Position numbers and translations under genes: made by a program | The notes under the pieces: generated by a model | What the model was told of the DNA's origin: nothing | Databases searched by the model: none | The model's input: the letters and a program-made list of their open reading frames with translations, nothing else | Assembly (NCBI GenBank): GCA_963662525.1 | Contig: OY759717.1 | Location: forward strand, 434,001-498,000 | Origin: CAZSDU01 sp963662525 | GTDB taxonomy: Bacteria; Bacteroidota; Bacteroidia; Bacteroidales; FEN-979 | Direction: 5' to 3' | Length of the DNA: 64,000 nucleotides | In this document: positions 25,971 through 35,504 of the stretch, one piece after another | Layout of the letters: every line of letters begins with the position of its first letter | Position numbering within the stretch: the first letter of the stretch is position 1

Positions 25971-27672
25971 CCGTTTTCCGGGATCTAGATAATTTTCTTC
26001 TGAGTTGGTTCAGAAAGTGATAGTAATTAAAACGATAGCATTTCCCGTCGATTAGCGTAAATTCCCCAACCCCGGAAATGGTATGTAATGCTTTCGGGAA
26101 AGGAGTACCCTTGATTGGTTCAACCACACCGACACTAACTTCTTCAAATTCATCGGGAGTCAGCTTCAGCACTTTATTGATATTTACTCTTCCTCCATAT
26201 GTTCTGGAACAATCCTGTGAAGGCCGGTACAACACTCCGTCTCTGATAAAAGGAGTCCCGGCAGGACGTGAAGAGCGGATATCGATTTTCACGGGATTCA
26301 TGACATGAGGCCTGTAATCACCGAAAAAATTATCGGCATAATAAATGTACAAATGCGTAGCGGAATACGGCCTGGTAGTAAAAAAGAGCCACCAATGGTC
26401 TCCATATTGAAACAATGTCGGATCAACAGCATTGATGTTACCCACCAGAATACGCTCTTCAATAAATGCCTCCTCGGAGAAATTCCGTTTATAAAGCCCT
26501 ACATTGCCCTCCCTGAATGATTCGGGTACACAGTATATATTTTTATTGTCTTTAACGATGAAAGGATAGGATAAATGCCTGTGTCCTTCAATTGTTGTTA
26601 TAGGAACAGAAAAACTATTTCGCGTACAATCCCAGATAACTTCTGAAATACTCGCCTGTTGTTTCAGGTAACTGTAATCTTCCACCAGTATGTGCAGCAT
26701 TCCGTATTCGATGAACCCGAAGGGATCTGCCAGGTATTTTCCCCTCCCAAATTGCCTTAACCAGGTAATATCTCGGGGCAATATTTGTTTTTCTCCCAGG
26801 GCAATTTCCTGCATCGGAGATATGATCAGGCCGACATTCCAGATTTCAGCAGAAAATAATTCATGGTAATAGAACATTATTTTATTCCAGAACAGCTGCA
26901 AAAGGAAGAGAAGCATCTTCCAATTACCAGGAATTTTATAAATTGGTCCTGGTTCTCCGCCCTCAATCTGCTTAACATTTCCAGTACGAAGAATCTCACT
27001 GGCAACTTCGGCAGGCCAGGTCGAGGAAATACTTAACAATTGATCAAGGTTACCGGAGTAGGAATGATGAATGGTTTTCAGGAATCCCTTTTTTAAAATA
27101 ATGCCATGATCCAGTTTATCCGTCAATTTCTGAAGCATCAAACCATTGACAGGGTCCTTAAAATAAATTTCCCAGAATCCGGCCGGCCCTCCCCGGTAAA
27201 GGGTTTCATCATCGTGGTGAAATGACCAGATACCAAATCTGGCAACAGATAAGATCTCTCCACGAATAATATTAAAACCAAAACGGAGAATAAAATCAAG
27301 ATTTTTTGAACGGATATATTGAACATCCCCTGGCTCAAAGTATTCGGCTTTGGCTCTTATTCCGACCTGACAGGTAATTGAATCAGCATCTGCGAGGTCG
27401 GTATTTAATTTGACAAGGCGCCTTGATGAAGGATGAAAAAAATACAAGTGACAGAAATGAAAAAGTAAACGGGGGCCACAATGATTCCATAGCCGTTTAA
27501 AGAAACGGTGTTTCTCAGGTTCCCTGCCATCATTAATCAGCAATACCAGTTGATGCCCATCGGACAGAAGTTCCCTGATGGCGTCCGATTGCCATTGCTG
27601 GAATGACATCCCTGAACACATAACACCAAAGCGCAGGAAGGGCGTGGATTCCGGTTGTGACTGAATATCCAT
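25963..27672 (-). CDS. Formyltransferase-like / five-bladed propeller (GINT1-like) fusion protein
   Basis: A 569-aa two-domain protein. Residues about 100-240 resemble the formyltransferase fold, with FGIWSFHHDDETLYRGG and TDKLDHGIIL corresponding to the Asn-x-His and Asp motifs. H152 and D188 are present, but the Asn position is a serine (S150), so formyl transfer is doubtful. Residues about 300-560 look like a GH43/GINT1-type beta-propeller (LADPFGFIEY, HLSYPFIV, DPTLFQYGDHWWLFFTT, SRPAGTPF). It lies between a GT4 and a flippase in one operon, so a role in modifying a surface sugar is likely. No signal peptide was seen. Confidence 0.72.
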   Translation of the reverse strand: MDIQSQPESTPFLRFGVMCSGMSFQQWQSDAIRELLSDGHQLVLLINDGREPEKHRFFKRLWNHCGPRLLFHFCHLYFFHPSSRRLVKLNTDLADADSITCQVGIRAKAEYFEPGDVQYIRSKNLDFILRFGFNIIRGEILSVARFGIWSFHHDDETLYRGGPAGFWEIYFKDPVNGLMLQKLTDKLDHGIILKKGFLKTIHHSYSGNLDQLLSISSTWPAEVASEILRTGNVKQIEGGEPGPIYKIPGNWKMLLFLLQLFWNKIMFYYHELFSAEIWNVGLIISPMQEIALGEKQILPRDITWLRQFGRGKYLADPFGFIEYGMLHILVEDYSYLKQQASISEVIWDCTRNSFSVPITTIEGHRHLSYPFIVKDNKNIYCVPESFREGNVGLYKRNFSEEAFIEERILVGNINAVDPTLFQYGDHWWLFFTTRPYSATHLYIYYADNFFGDYRPHVMNPVKIDIRSSRPAGTPFIRDGVLYRPSQDCSRTYGGRVNINKVLKLTPDEFEEVSVGVVEPIKGTPFPKALHTISGVGEFTLIDGKCYRFNYYHFLNQLRRKLSRSRKTDV

Positions 27673-27686
27673 CCGTCAGTTCTTAA

Positions 27687-28862
27687 TTATTGCTGTTTCA
27701 AAATCATTTGATAGATTTTCAGTATCTCTTTGCCAATATTTTCTGCCGTATACTTTCCTGCTATATCATCCCGGATCTTCTGGCGGTCATATACCCTGCA
27801 ATGCTCCAGCATTTTAACCATGGTCTGTTTCAAATCATCTTCGCCCTGACCGGGTGCAATCATCCCATTACCCTCATGAATCACTTCAGCAACAATCCCA
27901 ACCGGAGTTGCCATCACGGGCGTACCACAACATAAACTTTCAATCACGACGGTACCAAAGGTTTCATAATGGCTGGATAAAACCAGGAAATCAGCCTGAT
28001 TAATCAAATCCACTAATTCATTACCGGTTTTCAGTCCGGTGAAGGTAATAAAAGTATCAATAATTCTTAAAAAACTGGCCAATTCTTTCATCTCTGCCAG
28101 GTCCGGTCCCTCCCCTACCATCAGACAATGAAAATCACGGCGTTCCAACGACAAGGCCTGAACTGCCCTGAGAAAACCAGAAATATTTTTCGACCTGTCT
28201 TCAAAACAAGAGATGTGGATCATGGTTTTCTTTTCATGATCATGTTTGAGAAATTGTAAACGGAACAACCCGGGATCAATAATGTTGGGAATGATCTGAT
28301 AGTTTTTATTTTTAAGTCTATGATCCAGCATGGCCTGCTTCAGTCTTTCAGAAACAACAAGTATCGCAGCAGCATTTTTCACAATTCTCCGGGTAAGCAT
28401 TTTCTTAAAAAAGCCATTGAATTTATCATTCTCGGAAAAATACCTCGACCAGTGCTCTGAAATTACATAAGGAATATTTCTTGTGGTGCTCAGCCTCATC
28501 GCGATAAATCCCATCCGCGTAAGAACATGGGCATGGACCAGGTCGGGATGAAAATCCTGAATGCTTTTCAAGGCTCTCGCCTGAGTTTTGTAATACCGGT
28601 AGAAATTGGCCAGCTTGTTGAGCAACGGGAAGCTCCCTGATGGTATCTGATAATAGATGCGCATCACCCTTACCTTGTTTTCTTCCGCAAATTCAACTTC
28701 CAGTTTATTCGGACAATGATTTTCGGCATGTACATAAAGTACAGCAACATCGCAAAATGGAGTCAATGCTTCTGCCTGGCGCTGAATAAATAATCCCGGC
28801 ATGGGATCCTGCCGGTGCGGATACCAGCGCGGAAGAAAAAGAACCCGAATTTTATGATCCAA
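27687..28862 (-). CDS. Glycosyltransferase family 4
   Basis: A 391-aa GT-B fold enzyme. The N-terminal half starts VLFLPRWYPHRQDPMPGLFIQRQAEAL, a common GT4 opening, and has the acceptor-side motif HAHVLTRMG. The C-terminal half contains the GT4 E-x7-E element (ETFGTVVIE) in the nucleotide-sugar site, preceded by FLVLSSHY. It is the first gene of the glycan unit, 14 bases ahead of the formyltransferase fusion. A TAATTTTG box lies 25 bases upstream within the end of nadR. Donor and acceptor sugars cannot be read from the sequence. Confidence 0.92.
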   Translation of the reverse strand: MDHKIRVLFLPRWYPHRQDPMPGLFIQRQAEALTPFCDVAVLYVHAENHCPNKLEVEFAEENKVRVMRIYYQIPSGSFPLLNKLANFYRYYKTQARALKSIQDFHPDLVHAHVLTRMGFIAMRLSTTRNIPYVISEHWSRYFSENDKFNGFFKKMLTRRIVKNAAAILVVSERLKQAMLDHRLKNKNYQIIPNIIDPGLFRLQFLKHDHEKKTMIHISCFEDRSKNISGFLRAVQALSLERRDFHCLMVGEGPDLAEMKELASFLRIIDTFITFTGLKTGNELVDLINQADFLVLSSHYETFGTVVIESLCCGTPVMATPVGIVAEVIHEGNGMIAPGQGEDDLKQTMVKMLEHCRVYDRQKIRDDIAGKYTAENIGKEILKIYQMILKQQ

Positions 28863-28887
28863 AACAGGATGATTTAAAAGTAAAGCC

Positions 28888-28895
28888 CAAAATTA
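28888..28895 (-). promoter_or_regulatory. Promoter -7-like box for the glycan unit
   Basis: The minus-strand sequence TAATTTTG matches TAnnTTTG and lies 25 bases before the GT4 start at 28862, overlapping the last codon of nadR. It suggests the glycan genes are transcribed separately from pnuC-nadR. Confidence 0.45.
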
Positions 28896-29417
28896 ATCAT
28901 TTGACTTAAATAATTGTTCAATGGCCAGAATTGCATTGTTCAGCCGTTCGATTCCATAACCGGAAACAACCTGGAATGGTCGTCCTGTATTTTCAAGCTC
29001 CCGGGTATAATAATCAAATAAAAATTGCCGCTGACCGGGATGTTCTCTCAGGGGATCATATTCCCAGGGAAGATCGATATTGCATAACAGGTAAAGATCA
29101 TAGGGATTATCCTTTATATGTTCGCTGATCCAGGAATTGCAGCGATGATATTTCACTTCGCTCCAGATCTTGGTTACAATCGGTTCAGTATCACAGAAGA
29201 GAAAGAAATCTGCCGCTGACAGGGCAGATTTCTCCCTTATCAACTGTCCTTTGGCGATTTCCAGGATATCGGACTCCACATATGGTCGGCCAATGAATTC
29301 CAGGTATTCCCTGGCATATTCCGGCACCCAAACGGTATGGTAATGCAATGCAAGTTGCTGGGAAAGGACTGATTTCCCGGTGGATTCCGGACCGGTGATG
29401 GCTATTTTCCGGATCAT
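28893..29417 (-). CDS. NadR-type nicotinamide riboside kinase
   Basis: A 174-aa P-loop kinase when started at ATG 29417. Walker A is GPESTGKS at the N-terminus. The segments WVPEYAREYLE and FCDTEPIVTKIW, and the lid region PLREHPGQRQFLFDYY, match the ribosylnicotinamide kinase domain of NadR. The adenylyltransferase and HTH domains of full NadR are absent. The start at 29417 forms an ATGA overlap with the stop of pnuC. A start at 29438 would add seven residues not seen in the family. Together with PnuC it imports and traps nicotinamide riboside as NMN for NAD synthesis. Confidence 0.9.
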   Translation of the reverse strand: MIRKIAITGPESTGKSVLSQQLALHYHTVWVPEYAREYLEFIGRPYVESDILEIAKGQLIREKSALSAADFFLFCDTEPIVTKIWSEVKYHRCNSWISEHIKDNPYDLYLLCNIDLPWEYDPLREHPGQRQFLFDYYTRELENTGRPFQVVSGYGIERLNNAILAIEQLFKSND

Positions 29418-30010
29418 TTCATCAGTTTTATTCGCCATTCGAAGAACCCGAGGACTGCAATGATAGTAAAAACAAGATATTGAAAACTGGTGAAATAAAG
29501 ATGTTCAACCGCACAAAGCACAATCATGATTGTGTCGGCAGCGATCCACAAAACCCAGTTTTCGATTTTTTTCCGGCTCAACAGCCATTGGGCAATCATA
29601 TAAACAGCGGTGGTGATAGCATCCCAGGAAGGCAACTGACTTGTGGTGTAGCGGATTAAAAGCCAACGGATAAGAAAAAAGAACAGGATAATTGCAAGAC
29701 TGTTGAACACGAGTTCCGTTTTTGAACATTGAGAAATTCTGAGTGTTCCCTTTCCCCCGACTTTTCGCGTCCAGTTGTACCATCCATACACGCTCATCAA
29801 AAAGAAGAAAGCGTTGATCCCGGCATTCGCATATAATTTTGACTGAAAAAAAATATACACATAGATGAGTACATTTAAAATTCCAAAGGGAAATGCCAGT
29901 GTACTCTCCTTTTTCATTGACCAGACACTCAGCATGCCAAAAAAAACAGCGAATAATTCAATGGCAGAAGTTTGCACCAGGCCGATCTGGAAAGGAGAGG
30001 TCAAATCCAT
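29414..30010 (-). CDS. pnuC: Nicotinamide riboside transporter PnuC
   Basis: A 198-aa membrane protein with about seven helices. The PnuC features include YGWYNWTRK after the third helix, and the C-terminal part has aromatic-rich helices. It moves nicotinamide riboside across the inner membrane by facilitated diffusion, driven by phosphorylation of the product by the NadR kinase encoded next, to which it is coupled by an ATGA overlap. A TATCTTTG box lies only six bases before the ATG (30016-30023). If that box is used, the mRNA would be almost leaderless. The divergent neighbour is a cation/proton antiporter. Confidence 0.93.
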   Translation of the reverse strand: MDLTSPFQIGLVQTSAIELFAVFFGMLSVWSMKKESTLAFPFGILNVLIYVYIFFQSKLYANAGINAFFFLMSVYGWYNWTRKVGGKGTLRISQCSKTELVFNSLAIILFFFLIRWLLIRYTTSQLPSWDAITTAVYMIAQWLLSRKKIENWVLWIAADTIMIVLCAVEHLYFTSFQYLVFTIIAVLGFFEWRIKLMK

Positions 30011-30015
30011 GGCTG

Positions 30016-30023
30016 CAAAGATA
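30016..30023 (-). promoter_or_regulatory. Possible promoter box right at the pnuC start
   Basis: The minus-strand sequence TATCTTTG matches TAnnTTTG but ends six bases before the annotated ATG. It implies either a leaderless transcript or a chance match. Confidence 0.3.
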
Positions 30024-30060
30024 ACTTTTCTGTAATTAGTGCTTATTCTCGGAAAAGGAT

Positions 30061-30068
30061 TAATTTTG
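30061..30068 (+). promoter_or_regulatory. Promoter -7-like box for the antiporter
   Basis: TAATTTTG matches TAnnTTTG, 26 bases before the ATG at 30095. Confidence 0.45.
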
Positions 30069-30094
30069 AATCATCTTTCTGAAACACTCTGGTC

Positions 30095-31348
30095 ATGTTT
30101 CACCTCTTCCATACTTCGCCTCCTTTTATTGTCAGCTTACTTATTTTATTACTCACAGCGAAACTCCTCGGGGAATTGCTGGAACGTTTCGGACAACCCT
30201 CCATGATCGGAGAAGTGCTGGCAGGTGTCATCCTGGGACCATCCCTTTTCAATATTATCCCGGTTCCGGGCGACCTCAAAGTGATTGCTGAACTGGGTGT
30301 ATTCATGCTTATCGTAGTAGCCGGTATGGAAATCGAAGTGGAAGAGATACGGAAATCCATCCAGGGAAGAAATTTATGGATTGCACTGCTCGGTTTTATC
30401 ATTCCATTCATCAGTGGTTTCCTGATCGGGCTTGGATTTCACTTTAGCTATACCTTCACCATTTTCCTGGGTTTATGTATTGCCATAACTGCTTTGCCTG
30501 TCAGCATCAGGATTCTGATGGACCTGGGGAAACTGAATACCGATATCGGGCAACGGATCATTTCAGCCGCTATCTTCAATGATATTATTTCCCTGCTCAT
30601 CCTGGGTATCATCCTTGACTTCAACAACACTGCCCTAAACCTTCGCGACCTGACCTTTTCCATCACATTCACCGGGATCAAGGTCATGGTATTTATCAGC
30701 ATCCTTGTTATGGCCTATTATTTGTTCCGCCTGGCCAAATCGAGAGTGAATGTGGTGAATCCCAAGATGAATAAGTTCATGCATTTTCTCCGTGGCAGGG
30801 AATCCATGTTCGCACTGGTCATGCTGTTTGTGCTGGTATTTTCGAGCACGGCGGAATTGCTGGGATTACATTTTGTTGTCGGAGCTTTTTTCGGTGCCAT
30901 TTTATTACCAAGGAGCATGTTTTCCAAAGGTGATTTTGAACAGGTAAAGCGATCCACTTCTGGGATTACCATGGGATTCCTCGCACCCATTTTCTTTGCC
31001 ACCATGGGCATTTCATTTAATCTCACCTCCCTCAACAATCTCTTATTGCTGACTGTTGTTCTGATCGCCTCATTTATCAGTAAAATTTTCGGAGGCTATT
31101 TCGGAGGCAGGCTGGCCGGTTTCGACAATGCCAAAGCGATCACCATCGGACTCGGACTCAATGCCAGAGGCATCATGGAACTTGTCATTGCCAACATTGC
31201 TCTCCAAAAAGGATTTATCGATGTTTCCATGTTCTCTATCCTGGTGATGATGGCTTTGCTTACCACCATCATCACCCCATTTATATTAAAGGATGCCTTC
31301 AGCCGGATCGAAAAATTAAATGAAGATACCGGTAAAACTTTTACATAA
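30095..31348 (+). CDS. Cation/proton antiporter, CPA2 family
   Basis: A 417-aa membrane protein with about 12 to 13 helices. It has the CPA2-type opening ELLERFGQPSMIGEVLAGVILGP, and later ISAAIFNDIISLLILG, where the paired N-D residues correspond to the ion-binding site of NapA-type exchangers. LNARGIMELVIANIAL follows near the C-terminus. It lacks the cytoplasmic TrkA-N/RCK domains of KefB/C. It probably exchanges Na+ or K+ for protons and contributes to pH or ion homeostasis. It is the first of four plus-strand ion-transport genes but is separated from the next by 95 bases. Confidence 0.92.
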   Translation: MFHLFHTSPPFIVSLLILLLTAKLLGELLERFGQPSMIGEVLAGVILGPSLFNIIPVPGDLKVIAELGVFMLIVVAGMEIEVEEIRKSIQGRNLWIALLGFIIPFISGFLIGLGFHFSYTFTIFLGLCIAITALPVSIRILMDLGKLNTDIGQRIISAAIFNDIISLLILGIILDFNNTALNLRDLTFSITFTGIKVMVFISILVMAYYLFRLAKSRVNVVNPKMNKFMHFLRGRESMFALVMLFVLVFSSTAELLGLHFVVGAFFGAILLPRSMFSKGDFEQVKRSTSGITMGFLAPIFFATMGISFNLTSLNNLLLLTVVLIASFISKIFGGYFGGRLAGFDNAKAITIGLGLNARGIMELVIANIALQKGFIDVSMFSILVMMALLTTIITPFILKDAFSRIEKLNEDTGKTFT

Positions 31349-31443
31349 TTTTTAACAATCATTTGCCGGTCGGGATAAATGTCTTAATTTTCCAGTTTCA
31401 GATTACATTGCCATTGCCGAATTAAGTCTTTAAATTTCATTAC

Positions 31444-32859
31444 ATGTTTGGTCTCGATGCTTTATATACTTTTCTGCTCATATGCTGCCTCCTTGCTGCC
31501 TGTGCATTTGAATTTATCAATGGATTTCATGATACGGCCAATGCAGTTGCCACTGTAATTTATACACATTCTTTAAAACCGACAATCGCTGTTGTATGGT
31601 CGGGGCTTTGGAATTTCATCGGAGTGAATGTCGGGGGTATCGCAGTGGCTATGGGAATTGTAAATCTGCTTCCCATGGAAGTTATCGTTGATCAGAACCT
31701 TCGTCATAATATTGCGATGATCCTTGCCCTCATTGTAACAGCCATAGTCTGGAATCTCGCGACATGGTACATTGGTATTCCTTGCAGCAGTTCACATACT
31801 TTGATCGGTTCAATTTTCGGGGTTGGGATTGCCTTTATGATACTACCTGGCAGTCATGCTGTTGCATTGAACTGGACCAAGGTCCTGGATGTTGGACTCT
31901 CCCTTCTCATTTCTCCTTTATTCGGTTTCGGTCTTGCCTTTTTATTAATGGTCATCCTTAAGAAAATTGTTAAAAATAAAATCATTTTTAAAGAACCCCC
32001 GGCAAAGAAAGCCCCTCCGTTATGGATCAGAAGTATTCTCATTCTGACTTGCACCAGTGTCAGTTATGCCCATGGATCGAATGACGGACAAAAAGGAGTT
32101 GGTTTGATCATGCTTATCCTTATCGGATTTGCTCCTGTATTTTTCGCCGTGGACCGGAACCAGAAAGCAGAACAGCTTCTTTCACAAACACAAACCATTG
32201 AATGGGGAATAAAAAAAATTGATACCACCCTTTTATCCGCTGTCGATAAAAAAAATTATACTGCTGTCATCTCTAACCTGGATATTATTAAAAAAGAATT
32301 GAAGGGCATCAAATCCTTTGACGATCTTGGCAAAGCCCAACATTTTAACTTAAGAAAATCTATCCTGGTTGTTGGAAAGAAGACAGATCCCATCCTTAAA
32401 AACCTGGCTGAAAAATCGCATAAAACGCTTAAACCAGTTCAAATTGCCGTTTTGAAAAGTAACCTGAAAAAATTCAAAGCTAATACCGAATATTCTCCCC
32501 GATGGGTGATTCTGCTTGTTTCCATTTCACTTGGGTTAGGAACCATGATAGGTTGGAAAAGAATTGTTGTGACTATTGGTGAGAAAATCGGCAAGACTCA
32601 TCTGACTTATGCCCAGGGTGCCAGCGCTGAACTTGTGGCTGCAAGCACCATTGGCGTTTCCACCATGTTCGGTTTACCAGTAAGTACTACCCATGTACTT
32701 TCCTCGGGAATTGCTGGAACCATGGTAGCCGGAACAGGCAAACAAAACCTGCGTATGGGAACCATAAAAAACATTCTTATTGCCTGGCTGATCACCCTGC
32801 CGGTGACTATTATCCTTTCTGGGATTCTGTTTTTCATTTTACGAATGATTCTCAATTAA
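31444..32859 (+). CDS. Inorganic phosphate transporter, PiT family, with central hydrophilic insert
   Basis: A 471-aa transporter. The two inverted PiT halves are present, with the signature motifs GFHDTANAVAT (first half) and GSNDGQKGVG (second half). Between roughly residues 235 and 350 is a lysine-rich, helical hydrophilic insert of about 110 residues, longer than the loop of E. coli PitA. Low-affinity phosphate uptake coupled to protons or sodium is the usual role. The gene is ten bases upstream of a DedA gene, so the two are probably co-transcribed. No phoU-like gene is adjacent, and the insert could take a regulatory role, which is inference only. Confidence 0.92.
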   Translation: MFGLDALYTFLLICCLLAACAFEFINGFHDTANAVATVIYTHSLKPTIAVVWSGLWNFIGVNVGGIAVAMGIVNLLPMEVIVDQNLRHNIAMILALIVTAIVWNLATWYIGIPCSSSHTLIGSIFGVGIAFMILPGSHAVALNWTKVLDVGLSLLISPLFGFGLAFLLMVILKKIVKNKIIFKEPPAKKAPPLWIRSILILTCTSVSYAHGSNDGQKGVGLIMLILIGFAPVFFAVDRNQKAEQLLSQTQTIEWGIKKIDTTLLSAVDKKNYTAVISNLDIIKKELKGIKSFDDLGKAQHFNLRKSILVVGKKTDPILKNLAEKSHKTLKPVQIAVLKSNLKKFKANTEYSPRWVILLVSISLGLGTMIGWKRIVVTIGEKIGKTHLTYAQGASAELVAASTIGVSTMFGLPVSTTHVLSSGIAGTMVAGTGKQNLRMGTIKNILIAWLITLPVTIILSGILFFILRMILN

Positions 32860-32868
32860 TTTTTTACT

Positions 32869-33534
32869 ATGCTTGAGCTTTTAAAGGATCTCCTTGATAT
32901 TATCCTTCACATAGATGTCCATCTCAGGATCTGGGTCACCGAATACAGAACCTGGACCTACCTGATCCTTTTTGTCATCATCTTTATGGAGACAGGATTG
33001 GTAGTAACCCCTTTTCTGCCAGGTGATTCACTATTATTCGCGGCGGGAATGGTAGCAGCATTGGACGGGCATCCGCTCAACATCATCCTCCTGATCCCAT
33101 TGCTGATAATCGCTGCTTTCACAGGCGACAACACCAATTTCTTTTTCGGAAAATTTCTTGGTCAGAAGGTTTATAAAAAGAATTACCGCCTGATAAAAAG
33201 GGAATACCTGGATAAAACCCATGCTTTTTATGAAAAACATGGGGGTAAAACCCTGATCATTGCCAGGTTCATGCCCATCATCCGTACTTTTGCTCCTTTC
33301 GTTGCAGGTGTTGGAACCATGAGCTATTTCCGTTTCATTTCCTTCAGCTTTGCCGGGAATTTCCTTTGGGTCGTCTCATTCAGCCTGGCCGGATTTTTCT
33401 TTGGGAACATACCCATAGTAAAAAATAATTTTACCATTGTCATTCTTGGTATTATCTTTATATCCCTGTTGCCCATGCTCTTTGCCATGGTGAAACAGTT
33501 ACTGGAAAAACGAAAAAAACAAACAGCTCCATGA
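32869..33534 (+). CDS. DedA-family membrane protein
   Basis: A 221-aa inner-membrane protein with the DedA/VTT signatures FLPGDSLLFAAG, GDNTNFFFGKFLG and ARFMPIIRTFAPFVAGVGTM. Such proteins have re-entrant loops, and several are now linked to undecaprenyl phosphate or phosphatidylethanolamine flipping and to envelope proton homeostasis. It lies between the PiT and Kup genes: ten bases after the former, and overlapping the latter as ATGA. The C-terminus is basic (KRKKQ). Which lipid it handles is not evident. Confidence 0.93.
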   Translation: MLELLKDLLDIILHIDVHLRIWVTEYRTWTYLILFVIIFMETGLVVTPFLPGDSLLFAAGMVAALDGHPLNIILLIPLLIIAAFTGDNTNFFFGKFLGQKVYKKNYRLIKREYLDKTHAFYEKHGGKTLIIARFMPIIRTFAPFVAGVGTMSYFRFISFSFAGNFLWVVSFSLAGFFFGNIPIVKNNFTIVILGIIFISLLPMLFAMVKQLLEKRKKQTAP

Positions 33535-35498
33535 ACCATTCTCCAAGGAAAAGTCATATACAAAAACTCACCGCCGGGGGCGTACTCGTCACCCTTGGAA
33601 TAGTTTTTGGCGATATCGGTACTTCTCCTCTATATGTCATGAAAGCGATCGTTGCCGGTGGTGATTTTATCACTTCAGATTATATCATGGGTGGCCTTTC
33701 CTGTATTTTCTGGACACTGACCATACAAACAACACTGAAATATATCATCATCACCCTGCGTGCTGACAATAAAGGGGAAGGAGGCATTTTTTCCCTGTTT
33801 GCCCTGATCCGGAAAAGGGCTAAATGGGCATATATATTTGCTATCATAGGTGGATGTACCCTTTTGGCTGATGGCGTTATCACTCCTTCCATCACCATTG
33901 TTTCAGCGGTTGAAGGTTTATTGGCTGTAAATCCCCGAATACCTATCCTTCCAATCGTGGTAGTGATTATTTCAGCCCTCTTTTTTATTCAGAAATTTGG
34001 CACAAAAAAAATTGGGGAATCCTTTGGTCCCATCATGTTCTTCTGGTTTATGATGCTAGGTGTGCTTGGGTTTTCCCAGATACTTCATCATCCATCCATC
34101 ATTAAAGCCCTTGATCCTGTTTACGCTTACCGCTTTCTGACCCAGTCGCCCTATGGGTTTATCCTGCTTGGGGCCGTCTTTCTCTGTACTACGGGTGCCG
34201 AAGCCATGTATTCCGACCTTGGCCATTGCGGAATAAAAAACATCAGAATTTCCTGGATCTATGTTAAAATCTGTCTGATTCTCAACTACCTGGGGCAGGG
34301 TGCCTGGATACTAAATAATACCGATACAATAAATGAATGGGTCAATCCTTTCTTTGCCATCATGCCCCATTGGTTTCTGATGACCGGCATCATTGTCTCC
34401 ACGGCTGCTGCCATTATCGCTAGTCAGGCTTTGATCAGCGGCTCATATACGCTTATCAGTGAAGCCATATCCCTGAACTTCTGGCCAAAGATCAAGATCA
34501 ATTATCCGACCAACATCAAAGGGCAGATGTACATTTCCAGCATCAACTGGATGCTGTATTTTTCCTGTTTGTTTGTCGTGATATTTTTTCAGCGTTCCTC
34601 AAACATGGAAGCTGCTTACGGACTTTCCATTACGATTACGATGCTCATGACAACACTTCTTTTAAGTATTTATCTGTACTATAAAAAAGTTCCGTTATAT
34701 ATTGTTATAGTTTTTCTTCTGGTTTATCTCAGCATTGAAGGTTCCTTCCTGGTGGCAAACCTGAATAAATTCCTCCATGGAGGCTGGTTTACGATAATGC
34801 TGGGCGGACTTTTATTCATGATCATGTATGTGTGGTTCCATGGCCGGAAAATTAAAAACAGCTTCATTGAATTCATCAGGATCGAAAAATACTTCGACAT
34901 TCTTAAGGAATTGAGCCAGGACACATCAATCCCGAAATATGCCACCAATCTTGTATTTTTAACAAAGGCCAATAAAATCACTGATATTGAATCAAAGATC
35001 ATTTATTCCATACTCAATAAGCAGCCTAAACGAGCCGATACATACTGGCTCCTTCATGTTGATATTCTTGATGAACCACATGTGCTCGAATACAAGGTGA
35101 CAAAACTGATCGAAGGAATTGTCATTAAAGTCGATTTCAAAATAGGGTTCAAAGTACAACCGAGGGTAAATCTTTTTTTCAGGCAGGTTCTGGATGAAAT
35201 GGCCCACAACCAGGAAATTGACCTTATTAGTCACTACACCTCTCTGCGGAAATATAATATACTCAGCGATTTCCGGTTTGTCGTCATCGACCGCATTCAG
35301 AATTATGATTTTGATTTCCCGCCCAAGGAACAATTCGTGATGGACATGTATGCCATCTTCAAGCAATTTGGCATTACGGAAGTCAGGGCCTTGGGACTGG
35401 ATACCAGTAATGTGACTGTTGAAACTGTTCCCTTGTATATCGACAAAGAAATTCCGGTATTACTTACCAGGGATGATTTTACAAAACGACAGGGATAA
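33531..35498 (+). CDS. kup: Low-affinity potassium transporter Kup
   Basis: A 655-aa protein with about 12 helices and a C-terminal cytoplasmic domain of roughly 200 residues. Family motifs include TLGIVFGDIGTSPLYV at the N-terminus, ADNKGEGGIFSLFALIR, ADGVITPSITIVSAVEG, and CTTGAEAMYSDLGHCG. It takes up potassium with protons. The start overlaps the DedA stop as ATGA. It ends six bases from the convergent transketolase gene. Length and motifs are normal for the family, and no damage was seen. Confidence 0.96.
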   Translation: MNHSPRKSHIQKLTAGGVLVTLGIVFGDIGTSPLYVMKAIVAGGDFITSDYIMGGLSCIFWTLTIQTTLKYIIITLRADNKGEGGIFSLFALIRKRAKWAYIFAIIGGCTLLADGVITPSITIVSAVEGLLAVNPRIPILPIVVVIISALFFIQKFGTKKIGESFGPIMFFWFMMLGVLGFSQILHHPSIIKALDPVYAYRFLTQSPYGFILLGAVFLCTTGAEAMYSDLGHCGIKNIRISWIYVKICLILNYLGQGAWILNNTDTINEWVNPFFAIMPHWFLMTGIIVSTAAAIIASQALISGSYTLISEAISLNFWPKIKINYPTNIKGQMYISSINWMLYFSCLFVVIFFQRSSNMEAAYGLSITITMLMTTLLLSIYLYYKKVPLYIVIVFLLVYLSIEGSFLVANLNKFLHGGWFTIMLGGLLFMIMYVWFHGRKIKNSFIEFIRIEKYFDILKELSQDTSIPKYATNLVFLTKANKITDIESKIIYSILNKQPKRADTYWLLHVDILDEPHVLEYKVTKLIEGIVIKVDFKIGFKVQPRVNLFFRQVLDEMAHNQEIDLISHYTSLRKYNILSDFRFVVIDRIQNYDFDFPPKEQFVMDMYAIFKQFGITEVRALGLDTSNVTVETVPLYIDKEIPVLLTRDDFTKRQG

Positions 35499-35504
35499 AT
35501 GTTT

